Assembly: GCA_905221605.1 (NCBI GenBank)
Contig: CAJNDS010002503.1
Span: forward strand, 257,501 to 319,500
Direction of reading: 5' to 3'
Length of the DNA: 62,000 nt
Origin: Symbiodinium natans
Taxonomy: Eukaryota > Sar > Dinophyceae > Suessiales > Symbiodiniaceae
Translations under genes and position numbers: made by a program
The notes under the pieces: model-generated
The model's database searches: none
What the model saw: only the letters and a program-made list of their open reading frames with translations
What the model was told of the DNA's origin: nothing
Shown: in pieces, positions 11,501 to 26,500 of the stretch
Layout of the letters: every line of letters starts with the position of its first letter
How positions within the stretch are numbered: position 1 is the first letter of the stretch

Positions 11501-14500
11501 GGTTGAGGGTTCAGGGCCAGTTCAGGGTTTGGGGGTTAAAGTGGGGTTTGGGGTTTAGGGTTTAGGGTTTAGGGTTTAGGGGCTTCGAGTTTAGGGGAGA
11601 TCTGCATTTGTCTACAGTCTACTGTGAGGTTGGCCGTGTTTCGAGAGGCTTCATGTTCTTAGCCTCATAAACGACACCCCCCCGGAACCCTAAAACCCCT
11701 CAACCCTACACTGTTTTGGCACGGCTGCTCGGGGTCGTTTCAGGCTGGCATGTACCAGATCCGCAAGGATGCTTCGGCAAAGATCCTCATCCATGCTTGG
11801 GCCTGGGGACCCTAAGCCCTAAACCCCCTAAACCCTAAACCCTAAACCCTAAACCCTAAACCCTAAACCCTAAACCCTAAACCCTAAACCCTAAAAACCC
11901 TAAACCCCAAACTTTCCTAAGCCCTAAACTTCGGCAAGGGTGAATGACCCGCGACTAGGACACCCCCATAATGGCATCCTGATCATGTTAGGCGTCCTGC
12001 CTTTGTTACCACCCCCCCCCCCCCCCCCCGCCCCCCGATCTCCAGGTTATTCATAGCCCGCAAAAGTAAGTGAAAGCTAAGCTTAGCAAAAGATAGAAAA
12101 GCACGGAAGTAGTTGCTAGAGAATCTACGAACATCCGACGGGTTTAGGGCTTAGGGTTTCATGCCACTCCCTTCCGGCACATGCAACGCCTGCATGCGCC
12201 GATGCGCGTGCTGCACTGTTGATCCTCACCTGAAATTGATATTTCCGTATGCCACACCAGCACTCCACCATTGGCGTGCCAGCGCACAGGACGCCGGAAG
12301 TTGAGGCATGGAACCTTATGATTGTACTATTCACAAACCCGCAGGGTCACACTAAACCGTAGAAGAGCTCCAACGCTGGAAAGACTAACCAAGCCTCTCA
12401 ACCCCAAGCGTTAGCATCTTTAACTAAACCCTAAGCCCCAACGCTGCTGCGAAGGTCTTATTTGCCGGCACAATCCGTGATGCAAAGTCAAGGTCGGGCC
12501 GTTTCAGGGTGCAGGGTCGAGAACTTGTGTAGGATGGTTGAAGCCTAAGCGCACCAAGCCCCAAATCCTCAACCGCCCAAAGCCCCTAAAGACCTAAAGC
12601 CCTAACTCCTAGTCCACCCAAAGCCCCTACATCCTAAACCCTCAACCCTAAACCCTGAAACCTAAACCCTAAACCCTTCACCCTAAACATGAATTCTGCT
12701 GTTCCGGCTTCAGGGCACGGTGAGGACTTCCGTTCAGGGTTTGGGCCCGGATGTAGGGTGTAGGGTTTAGGGTTTAGGGTTCAGGGTTTAGGGTTTAGGG
12801 TTTAGGGTTTAGGGTTCAGTTATCTAAGGTTAGTTCTCGTAGACACTGCATCCTAAGGTCTCAACCCTGAACTTTAAACCCTGGGAGAAGCATCTCGAAA
12901 CCCTGACAACCCGGTAGCCTTATAAGCCCTCATAGCAGCAGGGGAGGGTCTCTTGGTCTCCCAGATCTGCTCCAAAACCGGGGTTTAGGGTTTAGGCCAA
13001 GCCCAAGTCTTCCTGCAACCTTGCAATCCGCAACCCTAAGCACACACATCCCCAAGCAAACTAAACCCTGAAACCCCTAAACCCCTAAATAAGCCCCAAG
13101 GCCTCAACCCTATACCCAACACCCCTAAACCCTAAACCCTAAACCCTTAAACCCTAAACCCTAAACCCTAAACCCTAAACCCTAAACCCTAAACCCTCAA
13201 CAACCTAAGCCCTGCAGAGGCGGCATCCTTGGTTCCATCGCATCGGCCCCCGCCAGCGCGTGGGGCGCCCAGAATGTCTGCAGGACTGTTACAGGGTTTC
13301 GGGTTCAGGTTTTTAGGGTTCAGGGTTTAGGGTTTAGGGTTTCGGGTTTCAGGGTTTGGGGTTCAGGGTAGGGCCGCAAGGGGGCTTTTAGGGACTTTAG
13401 GCTGTTTAGGGTTCAGGGCGGGGGGTTTGAGGGTTTAGTGCAGAGGGGGATAAGAATTGGGTTCTACGGTTTGGTTTCGGGGCCATATTCGAAGAAATTT
13501 GGCCTCGCGTACATAGTGTTCATAAATTAAGATTGGACCATCATGTAGTCTGGCCAATCAGACAGTGCATCGGAATAGTTTAGGGCTTTCACCCCGGACG
13601 CTACCCTAAACCCTAAGCCCTAAACCCTAAACCCCAAACCCTAAAAATTCACGGCTCCGGCTACAGGCTCATGACTGGCTCTCTTTGAGAACCTGGCCGC
13701 TTAGGATCTCCGAACCCTTTTGCCTGTGTTGTGGTCCTAGTTTGGGGTTTAGGGTTTAGGGTTAAGGGTTTAGGTTTTTTTGGATTAGGGTTTAGGGTTG
13801 GTTCCCATGATAAAGGAAGCAACCCTCCAAAAGGGCAGCTCACAGTATGCTTCCTGGGCTACCAAGGATTCAAGTGTTCAGGAGCTTGCGAGTACCTTGG
13901 GGTCTTCAAAGCCGTTGGTCGTAGGTGCTGAAGTAGATGACTTTTGCCCTTAACCACCCTTCTTAAGACCCAAGGTTTAGCTTCTTATGCCCTACTGGAG
14001 CCTGTTCACGAAACAAGTCATTGCAGTAAACTTAGACACCCCACCCTAAACCCTAAACCCTAAACCCTAAACCCTAAACCCTAAACCCTAAACCCCTTCT
14101 TCTGCCGAAGCTTCTTTGGGCCCCCGGCAAGAAAGATGGAATGGGCTCGCGGGCATGGCCGCCTCCTACGTTTAGGGTTCAGGGTCTTGGTGATAAAGTC
14201 CTAAGCCCTAAACCCTAAACCCCAAACACTGAACCCTGAACCCTGAACCCTGAACCCTGAACCCTGAACCCTGAACCCTGAACCCTGAACCCTGAACCCT
14301 AAACCCTAAACCCTAAACCCTAAACCCAACCCTAAACCCAACCCTAAACTCTAAACCAGTCGTGCCAGCACGATGCACTCGACCTCACCTTGTTTCGGCA
14401 TCGGCACTCCCTGGCCTCCACTCCAACCAAAAACCCTCCATCCTAGGGTTTAGGGTTTAGGGTTTAGGGTTTAGGGCTTAGGGTTTAGGGTTTAGGGTTT

Positions 14501-17500
14501 AGGGTTTAGGGTTTAGGGTTTAGGGTTTAGGGTTTAGGTTTTAGGGTTTAGGGTTTAGGGTTTAGGGTTTAGGGTTTAGGGTTTAGGGTAGCAAGGGTTT
14601 GGGGTTTGAGGTGTAGGGTTTAGGGCGACCATGTCCCTGAATGTTGAACTCTATCAAGCCGAGGTCCTCGGCGGAGGATGGGAGACACCGTCCCGACCGT
14701 GACAATTCTGATCGTGCGCGGCCTACAATCGAGAGTCATACCCTAAACCCGGAACCCTAAACCCTAAACCCTAAACCCTAAACCCTAAACCCTAAACCCG
14801 AAAAGACCGAAAGTGAGAACACCAAGCTGCCACCCTCTACCCCGTTTGATCTCTGGAGGAAGCATTTTTTTGTGATCTCTACAGGCTAGTCTACAGGTAT
14901 CAGAGACCCCCCCCCCCCTCTCAAAGTCTTAAATCCCGACATCCCCCACCCTCAGGTGTAGGGTTTAGGGTTTAGGGTTTAGGGTTTGGGGTTTAGGGTG
15001 TAGGGTTTAGGGTTTAGGGTTTAGGGTTTAGTTCAAGCTTGAGGGGGTGCAGGCAGAGGAAATGACGATCAGCACACGGCGCAGCTGCGTAAATTCGGTG
15101 AAAGATGTCAGCAGGAGGCTCTCATCTAGCTAGCCCTTATAGCATATTGTTCCGTCTCTGATTTGCGCGCATGTGTGTGCCCAGATAATATTGGATGTGC
15201 ACGTAATTCAGGCTGGGGCTTTTCGGGTGCAGTTGTACATCGCCAAGCCGCCCACCCCGAACCCCAACCCCCAAGCCCAAAGCCAAGACAAGTGCTCAGC
15301 TGGTGCGTCGTGCTGAGGACTACCGGATGAGTCATTCGACGGCGTGCGCGGGTCTCAGGCAGATGGCAAGGCATGGCCTAGCCAAGAACCTAGATGTGGA
15401 GGTTTACGACGACAAGGGGACCCCGAACATAGACCCCCAAATACTAGGGTTCCTTTAAGGTGAGGACCCCAATAAAGTACCCCTACTTTCGGAAACCCCC
15501 ATGTCAGGATAGGTGGGCGCTTTTGGCCTCCGGGTTCAGGTTGATCCTCTTGAATCAGTACCTGAGGCTTAGATTCACACTGGAGGCATTTCAAGGCAAA
15601 GATGTAGGCTGATCGGTAGATGGAAGTGTGTACACTTCTCCGTCCTTTCATTTTGTCAACTTCTCTTTGTGTCCTATGTCTAGATAACCCACTGGGCCAA
15701 TCCTTTTGGCGCTTTTCATTAGGGTGGATTAGCCCACATTGACCCAACCATGTTGACCTTCGGATCGCAAGCTGTGAGAACCGAGAACAGCACAAGCAGA
15801 TCTAGCTGCCTTTCGTTGCTGGTCGCTTCTTTTGCAGAATCCTAGACTCTAAATTCTAGACTCTATCGGGAGGCGGTCTTGGTCGTTGTCACTTAATTAT
15901 GCTGAATGCCAGGTGCACGCAACCCTCGACTCACGTAGCTCAAGTAATTGGAATGCGGCGCGTGTTTGGCCGCGGTAAATATTGCATTCTTCGTGTTATG
16001 CGTCGGTATTTGCGACAGTTCCTCCACTTTCTCTCGCGCGCGATTTTGGACTGCATTTTGCACCCTGCTTACTCATTTCTCTTCTTTATGTGTTCGTTTC
16101 CCCGGTTTTGTGCACATTTTGCAGCTTCATTTTTGCTTTCGGGCTGCTTGTTGGCATTGTATGGTTTCGGTCATTTTTCGTTCTTTTGGCGTTTTGACTT
16201 CGTTTATTCCGGGCTCTACTTCTTGCTTTCGTCGTGGGGGGCGGGGGGGGGGGGGGGGGGGGGGGGGAGGGGGAAAGGGGGAGGGAGGGGGGCAAGGGGG
16301 GGAAGGGAACTCAGAAGTACGAGCGAGTTATAGCCTTACAAATGCTGTGTTTGTAAACGTTCGCCGAGGGCGTCGTCTGTAAACACTTCTTCGGCAAACC
16401 GGGAGCATGCATGTACGCATGAAAATGCAGGGCAGACAATAGGGCGCAGATGGTATGAAAGAAGCAGGTTGTCCATGTTGCGACGGCACGTATCTAGCAC
16501 TTGCTGTCCTTATCTTTTGTTGGCCCCGGGCCCTAAGCACAAAGCGCCGAGCACGATTGCCCACGTTCAGACCTTAAACCCTGTACCCTGTGCCCGAAAC
16601 CCCAAACCCTGGCCGAATGCGTCCTCAGAGAGTTGAAAACCTAACCCTCCTAAGTCCTGAATGCTGCTGAGGACCCCGCGGGCAGCAAGGTTGTCAGTGC
16701 CGATCACTAGCAACCTGCTGTCAGGCAGGAACTTCCCACGCCATGAGGGACCTCGAACAACAAGTAATAAGTGGCTTCACACATATTGTATACATACATA
16801 CATGCATACATACATGCATACATGCATGCATGCATGCATCAGTGCATCAGTGCATACATACTCACATTCATACCTGCATGCATATGTATATGGCGTGGGT
16901 GTGGCGTGGTATGCATGTATGCATGAACGCATGTACGCATGTAGGCATGTATGCAAGCATGTATGCGTGCATGTATGCATGTGTGTATGTGAGATTGTGT
17001 ATGTATGCGTGTGCACATGTAAGTCAGGTATTTGCCACGACACCCTCAACCGTTCGTCCTAGAAGCTGTAATTCCAGCATCCTCAAGTGCAAACCTTTTA
17101 TCCTTGAAGTCTCACAACCATGCGACCTCAAGATGCGAGCTCGAACTACTTACACGGTCCTAAACCGGCCTTTCGGGGATGATAGCCTACTAGCTTGTAA
17201 GGGGGTTGAGTTGTAAGCTTAGACCCTTAAACTGCTTCTGCCGGAAGGTTCAAGGGGGAAGCCCACTGCGGGAAGCCAGGAGCAACCCCGCTGCAATGGG
17301 TTTAGTGCTTTCGAGTCCGAGATTTCGGGTTCTAGGATGCCCAGTAGTGCCCTTATTCCCTTTTTGGGGGGGTTAGGTTCCCTTATAAACTAGGGTTCAT
17401 TTGGGGGCTTGGGCGGTTTAGGCTTCTTGGGGGAGGGCTCATTCTTGTACAATGCAAACTGCGTTGGCTATGCAGAGCTTTGTGTGGCTCCTTGCTTCAT

Positions 17501-20500
17501 GATGCTGGCGATGATGAGCACCATTGTACAGGATGCTGAAGGACGTCCGGGTCAGAGTCACTCCTTGGCCCCTTGAGGTTCGGACCCCGCAAGGTCCCCG
17601 AAATATTCATACAACCTTTCTCTCCCTGAACCTTACAAGCCCCCAGCCGTAAACACTAAACCCTGTAAACCCCAAGCCCTTTCTACCTGAGCCCAGCCTT
17701 GATCTGAGGTCCCTCAACTCCATCGATGCGAATCAAGGACCGAACCCTTCGTCGTGCTTCGGTTCAGGGCTTCCCGGTTCGCTGTGGCGGTTAGGGTTCA
17801 GGGTTTAGGGTTTAGGGTTTAGGGTTTAGGGTTTAGGGTTTAGGGTTTAGGGTTTAGGGTTTGGGGTTTAGGGTGTAGGGTTTAGGGTTTAGGGTTTAGG
17901 GTTTAGGGTTTAGGGTTTAGGGTTTAGAGTTTAGCCCAGGTTTGGGGAGCATCTCCCTTTCCTTGTCTTAAGCTGACCGAAGCTGACCCAACGTCCTGAG
18001 CGCGAAGGTGGTTGAGGGTTGTTTTCAGGGTTGAAACAGACACCAGGGGTGCTAAGTGCTAAGGTTCAGGGTTCAGGCTTGAAGACACTTTCTAGATCGC
18101 ACATCAAGAGGTTAGCGGCTTCTCCTGGGTTAGGAACTCGAATTCACTTACCTTTTCTTGTACATTCACCAAATCCTTATTTTGGTAACTTGTTCCTTAG
18201 CAGACCCGGCATGTTTAGGGTTTAAAAACCGTGGGGTTTAAGGTATACAACATGTATATTGTATACAGTATACATGTAAACTCATGCCCACGGGAGGTCC
18301 ACATCCGTAGGCAGACCTCATGAGAAACCTTTCGGTTCCTGATAAGTCCTTCTATTCCCTCATAGCCTTCCAAGCGCTCATGAACCCTTGCAAGCCTTCT
18401 AAGCCTTCCAAGCCCTATAGGCCCGTATAATCAACCCTTATATATTACCATTATAAGCCCTTATAAACCCTAAACCCTCAACCCTAAATCCCCAAAGGCC
18501 CCTAAGCCACTGCCTCTGCAGGGTCCGCCCAGCAACAACCCTCGCCCTTCGATAGCCAAGGCTGCATGGTTTTTTTTGGGGCAGCTGGGGGTATTTGAGT
18601 TTAGGGGTTTAGGGTTCCCTAAGCACGAAACCCTGTACCTTTAAACCCCAAACCCTCAAAACCCTAAGTACTGGTGTCAACCAGCCGGGGTTTGGGGATT
18701 TGCAAGTTCCCTCGTCCCTTCCATGGATAAACACAGCCCACAAAAGGTCCTGGGTTGGAGTTTGTGCTGCGGCAGCAAGGTGTTCTAGCGCTCGGCAGCT
18801 GCAGTGCATTTGCCGTATGAATGCCGGAAAGACATGCTCAACACCTAGACTGTGCGCTTGGACCATTACATAGGGGGCCGGAATAATAGTGTTCCCTGAT
18901 GGTCCCCTTTATAATATAACTGCACTATAATAATCCCCCAAAACCCTATTCTAATTTTAAGACCCCTATATTACACAGTCCTACATCGGACAAGGAGACA
19001 GACTTGCAAGGGACAGAGCCTTCAACATTAGGAGATTTTTGGGGGGTAGTTTCAGGTGCCTTGCTGTCACCCCTGAAGCCGAAACCCTAATAGAGGGGTC
19101 GGAATAATTACTTAGAGTCCCTATATGAATATACTATAATGACCCCCCAAAACCCTGTTCTGATCACGAAGGCCCCTATATGACTCCTTTTTCTGTTATG
19201 GGAAGGTTGCGCTGGGTCTCTCTGGTGCTCGGGAGCTTGGGTTCAGCAGGATGAAGGTATGTCTAAACACAAAAAGTCAGTGCTGCTGGAAGCGACGCAA
19301 TGTGGGTTAAGGCAGGGTGTTGACGCAAGAGTCCCTACTGTAAGTAAGGTTTAGAGTTATCGAGAAATGGACGTCGATAATGCCCACTTGCGGGGAGGGG
19401 TGGGGGGGGGGGGGGGTGCGGCCAAATTTGAAAACAACCCGTTTGATTCAACCTAAAAACACCGAACTGAATTTTACAGCTGAGAAAATCTGAGAAACCC
19501 TCATTCCCAAAACCCCCATTCCCATGGCCGCAGAACCCACCCTGAACCCCCCAACCTGGATTCCCAAACCCATCCTAACCCGAAAACCTTCATTCCAGCT
19601 CAACAGCCTTCCAACATCAGGGCCGGAGACCCACATCAGTGGTAAGCTCTACCACAGTTCCCAGGTACCGTGGGTTTTGCGGGTTTCAAGACGTTCGGGC
19701 CCAGGGAGGTTTGGATATTTCCGTCTGGTGATTGCGAAGTTGTTCTACTTCAGCCAGTTTACGGTTTCATGTAAGGAGGGTGGCGGATTTCGGGCAGCTA
19801 CATGAAGCTTTTGGTTCAAGGCTCGGTGTCCATTTAGGTTCCGGCTTCTGGGCTTGTGGTAGATTACAGGCACAGCTCAGAGGGTTCACATAGTCGGCTT
19901 CACGGTGCGCATTTCGGGGATGATGTGTCGTGGGCAAGACTACCACTATCTACCACTCTTATCTCCAAAGCCCCCAAATCCTAAAGCCCTAAAGCTCTAG
20001 AAGCCTACGCCCTTGAACCTAAACTACCGCAAGCCCAAGACCCTGACAGGGCGTCCCAAAACCCTAAACCTTAAACCCTAAGCCCTAAACCCTAAACCCC
20101 CCCAAATCTCCAAACCCCAAAGCCCAAACCCCAAAGGTGGCCCAGGACCTGAAACCGAGGTGGAAGCCCCGGCCAGGGTGAGTTTGGGGGTTTAGGGGTT
20201 TAGGGTGCAGGGGTTTAGGGGTTTAGGGGTTTTGGGTTTAGGGGTTTAGGGGTTTAGGGGGTTAGGGGTTTAGGGGTTTAGGGGTTTAGGGGTTTAGGGG
20301 TTTAGGGGTTTAGGGGTTTAGGGGTTTAGGGGTTTAGGGGTTTAGGGGTTTAGGGGTTAGGGCTAGGCAGGCCTATAGAATATCTTGTAAAACAGGGTTC
20401 TAGGGTGTTTTTGTCTTTCTTGTTGGGCTTACGAGGGCTTGACGGGCCAACCTAGATTTGGGTAGTTGTTGTTTTTGCCAGGGCTCATGGCGTGCAGGGC

Positions 20501-23500
20501 TTAGGGTTCAGACAGGGACGGTTTTTGGGCTTGGGCAAGTTACGGGACAACGCGATGGCTCAAGATCACTGCTCCAGGCTCCATGGCACGCAACTCCGAA
20601 AATGTTTAGCATGATCGTTGTGGGCTTCAAGTTCAGGAGTACATGCAGCCAGTAGTCCAAGAACTTGGACCCTAAACCCTGAACCCTGAACCCTGAACCC
20701 TAAACCCTAAACCCTAAACCCATAAACCCTTAACCCTGTGTCGGGTCTCTCTGCCGCCTAAACCCTGCGTGGGGTCTCTCTGCCGCCAGCTCTACGCTGC
20801 GGCCTTTGTTGACGGTTTAGTGCTTTGGGTTTAGGGTTTAGGGTTTAAATTAGGATGGTTCAGAGGGCTCATGGCATGGCTCAGGGTCTACAAGAGCTTC
20901 CGAAGTAAAGCTACAGGGGTTTAGGTTTAGAGTTTAGGGTTTAGGATGTAGGGTTAGGCGTTATGGCCTTGAAAAACTCTCGCCCCCAAAAGGCCCCGCG
21001 TGCACCGAGGACCAAAGCCTCGTCTGCAAAGGCTTTTGTACAGACGCAGAGAAACAGGACGTGCCGGGCCTGTCTCACGTGGGTGCGGCTTAGGGTTTAG
21101 GGGTTAGGGTTAGGGTTTAGGACAATATTTGTACCCTCTTTAAAGGGGAGTTCCTACAGTCAGGATGTCAGTGCATTGCTGGGGTTTCTCATGAGAAAAA
21201 CCATGTACCCAAAACCCTAATAGGCCTCCATCCTTGTGCCCTGAACTCTTCACCCTAAGACCTCGTAAAGGTGAAAGCTCCGAAGCCTAAAGCATTCAAG
21301 TCCGCCACCATGTGAAACCCGGAAAATCTGCAAAAGCTTGGAAGTCCGCAAACCCCGAAGTTTGCCCTTGTGCTCCCAATGGCCCCCCCCCAAAAGAAGC
21401 TTCCCCAAGGTACCTCCCACCTAAGGGTCCGGGTGGTCTCGGACCAGTGGGTGGGCTGTTGCATCGTCCCCCCTACGTCCCGCTTTTAATTTGTGTTCGA
21501 GCCACGCGAGCTTGTTTTGTAGGGAAGACCAGCCCACGAGGAGGACTTGCATTGAAACATACGACTTTCGAATCCCGTCACCGAGCATTGAGTTAGGGCT
21601 GGGGGGGGGGGGTCTGCGCCCCCCAACCCCTCTGCCTTTCAATTCATCTTCGAGCCCCGCAAGCTTGTTTTGCAAAGCACACCAGCCTATGAGGAGGACT
21701 TGCATTTAAAAACCGTACCAATCCTTTTGCAAGCATTGCGTTTGCAAATGAAGGGGGGCCTGCGCCCCCCCCCCACCCCCCCTCCCCCTTTTTTTGCATG
21801 GCCTGCACAGTCTCCGACGCCGACACTGCTCGCCCATACCGCGACTCCACCCGGCCCAGTCACCGACCCGGAACGGCATTTTACCGTAGTCTTCGGGTTT
21901 AGGGTTTAGGGTTTAGGGTTTACCCCGTCAAATAAGACCTGTTAAACCCAAGACTTAAAAACCCATCTCTGCAGGACAAGGACGCGGGACAACTTGGGGA
22001 GCTCTACGCAAAGATGTCCGTGGCTGCGCGGGCCCTTACTAAGGGGGGGCCTTGGGATTTCGTGCTGGGGGTTTGGGGTTGAGGGTTTGGGATTTCGGGT
22101 TTACGCTTGGGGGTTTGGGGTTGAGGGTTGAGTGGTTTGGGGCTTTTGCTGAGCAGCGATCAGACTTTAGGGGAGTGCAGGCTTACGGGTGTAGTTTTAG
22201 TTTCGGGTTGAGGTCTGGGAGTGACAGCCTAGGTATTAGGGGCTATCGTGGTTTTCGGGGGGTTTGGAAAGTTTGGGATCTTCTGGGAAATTTGAACATT
22301 CTGGTTCTTTTGGGGCTCATGAATGAGGTTTTGGGGGGTAAGTGGGTTTAGGGTTTTGAGATTGGTGCCGTTCTCGGCTTTGTTTCGGCGCATGTCGTCC
22401 CGCTGTATTGGACTGGATGATTCTGGCTTACTTTTCGGCTTATGTAGGCACAGACATTAGTTAACCAGAAGCAGGATGGAGAAACAGGTGTTGTCGAAGA
22501 CATGTTTGGAATCATTACTGGGTAGGCCCTTGGACCCCCTGATTGGGCTCAAGACACTCGGTTTTAAGGATTTTTAACTTTCCATTTTCAGATGGGTTAG
22601 GGGGTCAGCCCGGGTTCGAAATTGGGATGATCAGAAGTTTTTCCAGTCCTGTTTGGGCGCGCGGAAGTAGTGGAGGGAGCTTGAGGCTTGCCTGGCTAAA
22701 CCCTAAGCCCTAAACCAACCCAACAAATCACACCTTCTAGACCGTAAACCCTAAAACCCCCCAAACCCCCAAAAAACCCTACACCCCCTAAACCCCCTAA
22801 ACCCCCTAAACCCCCTAAACCCCCTAAACCCCCTAAACCCCCTAAACCCCCTAAACCCCCTAAACCCCCTAAACCCCCTAGCCCTATGCCCTTGGGGCAC
22901 TTAGGGCTTCAGGGAGAGTTCGGATTGTATGGGTCCTGACATGGCCCTCTGTGCCGTGTGTTGGGGAGCGTAGAGTTTAGGGTTTCGGGTTTATGGGGCC
23001 CTAAACCCTAAACCCTCAACCCTCAACCCTAAACCCTAAACCCTAAACCCTAAACCCTAAACCCTGTTTGGGGCTGAGGGTCCGATCCAGAGCTGCAAGA
23101 ACTTCAGTTGAGCTTCAGTTCCCAGGAGTGGCATCTGCCAGCGCATCGTGGACCACACCGCGTGCGGGCCCCACAGCACGACCAAGGCAGGTGCGACGTT
23201 TTGAAGTCAGGACCCACAAGCTCGAAGCCCGAACGCCCAACGGAAAGCTCGAAGACCACAAGCCTGAGAAGCCTTAAGCTCTGAGAACAGCACAAACTAG
23301 CCTTCTGAAAGCCACAAGCCTTAAGCCTCAATCTCGGAGTCCTCCCTACACCTTCGACCCCCGAAGACCCTAAACCCCCACCCTGTTTTGAACCCCAAAG
23401 CCGTCTTAGGAGCAGTTGCAGCTTGGAGGTTTTGCTGGGGTATCCTTTGAATTCACTGTTATGCATGTATTGAGATAATTATGAATATTGTATTATTCTC

Positions 23501-26500
23501 ATTCTTATCATTCACATCATTCTTATCAAATTTTCATTATTCTTATTATTCTCATTATTCTCATTGTTCTCATTATCATCATTGTTATCATTAGTACTGC
23601 TTGTTGATCTTACATTTTTGTGTGTTTGGGGGGGGGGGGGGGGGGGGGTGGGGGGTATATGCTTCCCTCAGAAACCCCATGAGCTGTAAACGCTGCACGT
23701 GGACCGACGCCCTGAGCCCAGCCGCATGAAAGTTTCGGTTCTCCATGCAAGCCTCTCCAGAGATTAAAGAAGTCAGGGAAGGAGCACACATCTTAAACCC
23801 CCAACCCTAAGAAAATCCATGAACCCTGCAAGCCCGATGAGCTCTACAAAACCGAAGCCCATTGAACCCGATCGGCCCCCATGAACCCCGTTATGCCGTA
23901 CACATCGAAACCACAATAAACCCTAAGCCCTAAGCCCTAAGCCCTAAACCCTAAACCCTAAACCCTAAACCCTAAACCCTAAACCCTAAACCAATAATGA
24001 TTGCTCCCGAGGTTCATGGCAATGGTCGTGATCGTGATCTTCGTTCAGTCAGTTTACATGGGCCGGGATGCTTGGAGCGTTCAAGTCTGGGTCAGAACCC
24101 TAAACCCTAAACCCTAAACCCTAAACCCCAAACCCTAAACCCTAAACCCTAAACCCTAAACCCTATAAGTATAAGCCCCCTAAGCATAGGTTTTTGGTGT
24201 TGTATAAAACACCTAGCAGTATAAGTATGAGCCCCCTAAGCATAGGGTTTTTTTCAGGGGCTCAAGCAGGCTTGAGGGGTTGGGGCAGAGATGGGTATGG
24301 CAAGTGGATGAAAGTGGAGGAGGAGCTTGGACTGTAGACAGCAGGGGAGTGTCACGGGGAAGGTTAGGCGCACCCGACCTTAACACCCTAAACCCTAAAC
24401 CCGAAGCCCTAAACCCTAAACCCTAAACCCTAAACCCTAAACCCTAAGCCCTAAACCCTAAACCCTACACCCTAAACCCTAAGCCCAAGCCCTAAACCCT
24501 AAGTGGGCTTGGTTGCGGCTTGGAGCGTGGGATTCCGCCCTTGTTGCGTCTAAGCTTTCCTTGAATCCCTAGCTCCACCCTGAACCCTAAACCCTAAACC
24601 CTAAACCCTAAACCCTAAACCCTAAACCCTAAACCCTAAACCCTAAACCCTAAACCCTAAACCCTAAACCCTAAACCCTAAACCCTAAACCCTAAACCCT
24701 AAACCCAATCCTCCATACCCTCCAAGTCCAAGAATCCGCAAGGTTCTAGCAAGGAAGCCTTCAACCCTAAACCCGAGGGTTCAAGAGATTTTCGGCCTGG
24801 TTTCATGTATTATTGTTTTTTTTTTTTTTTATGAAGTTTATGGATTAATCAGTTTCTGTGGGGACTCCAGAAGTTTCCATGTTAGGTGAAGGGTTTGGGG
24901 TTTAAGGTTTAGGGTCTGCCCTGACCCTACACCCTGAAAAGACGTGAGCCCAAGAACGCCTAAAGCCTGCGAAAACCTAAGCCCTAAGAAATCCAAAGCA
25001 AATCCTAAACCCTAAGCCTTAAGTCCTAAACCCCAAGCAAACCCTAAACCCTAAACCCTAAACCCTAAACCCTAAACCCTAAACCCTAAACCCTAAACCC
25101 TAATCCGACGATGCCAGGCTTAGACAACGACGGCAACGTTGTCGCAGATGCTCGGCCCCCTAGCTTGGGTGCTGTCGCAAGTTGAACCCCTAAGCCCCCT
25201 AAGCCCATGAACCCCAAACCCAAAACCCCAAACCCCAAACCCGAAGATCCTAAAGCCTAAGCCCTGAAGCCCTACTAAACCCCACACTGGCGTAGGGGCT
25301 CAGGGTTTACGGTTCTAGGTCTTGCAGGGTCCAGGGCTTATACGCCTCACAGAAGAAAGGGTGCTTGGCATGCAATTCTCAAGCCGCGCGGGGGGGGGGG
25401 GGGGGGGGGGGGGCGGCAGAAGCCTGCAACCCTGGCGGGCCCTACAATCCCTAAACCTTTGTGGGCCCGAGTTGCACCCTAAACTGGTTAGGATTGAGCT
25501 GAGGGCTTTAGATAGAGGGTTGCTCCAAACATTTTTTCGGCTCACGCCCAAGCCCCCCCCCCTCCAACGAGAATCAGCTCTTTTGCGCAACGCCAGTGCC
25601 AGTCGTGAAGCTAGCAGCAGGAAACGCATAATGATAGTGACCATGATACAGCTACCGAAACATACCGAGGATGATAGTGATGTAAAAAACTTTATATACC
25701 CCACTTGCGGGAAATCTACGAACCGCTTTTTCGATGTCAAGACATGACATCCGTTGCTCAAAGTGAGAATAGTAGGTGGTTTAGGGTTTAGAATTTAGCT
25801 CCCCCTTTTCTACGTCAGGTTTAGGGTTTAGGGTCCAGGGTTGAAGGAAAATTAGCTCCTCCTTTCCACGTAAGGTTCGCAAGCCTTCAGACTATCTAAG
25901 GCGCACACTCCTTCAGAAAACGGAGACGCTGACGGCGAACCCCAGCATACACACCAAACTTCCCCCAGAGCCCCCGCGCCCAGATTTTGTTTACATCCTT
26001 CTACTTCGTGGAGCTGGCGATGCGGCTGATCGCCTACAGGGTTGGCCCGACTATTTTTCGCAGGGTGTCGGCTCTTGGTTTATCCGGGAGTTGGGGCCCA
26101 GGGCGATCCGGAGAGGCTTCTGGAGCCTCTAGAGTTTCGGACTTCGAGTGGGGTTTAGGGTTTAGGGTTTAGGGTTTAGGGTTTAGGGTTAGGGTTTAGG
26201 ATTTAGGGTGAAGGTTTTGGGTTTAGGGTTTAGGGGTTAGGGTGTAGGGCTTAGGGTTCAGGACTTGTCATATGGGGTCTGGGGTTTAATTATCGGTTTT
26301 GCAGGGTCGACCGCTTTGGTGGTAGGGTCTTGGGCGTCAGGGTTCAGCATGTGCTCTTCCACGAAGTGCAACAAGACCTGCAAGTGGTCCTTCGTCCTTA
26401 TGCCCCATTCAGATGGTCAGTTCTTTAATGTAGGGTGAAGTTCTTTAAATGTAGGGTCAACACCTAAACCCATGACAGGTGTAAGACTTGGAACCCTAAA

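Noticed and set aside
15899-16382. Two 144-residue frames on the plus strand
   Set aside because: They overlap in different frames, end in a poly-glycine stretch from the G run, and show no exon signals or domains.
16661-17216. Cys/His/Tyr-rich frames of 133 and 157 residues
   Set aside because: Products of the CATACATG-type microsatellite.
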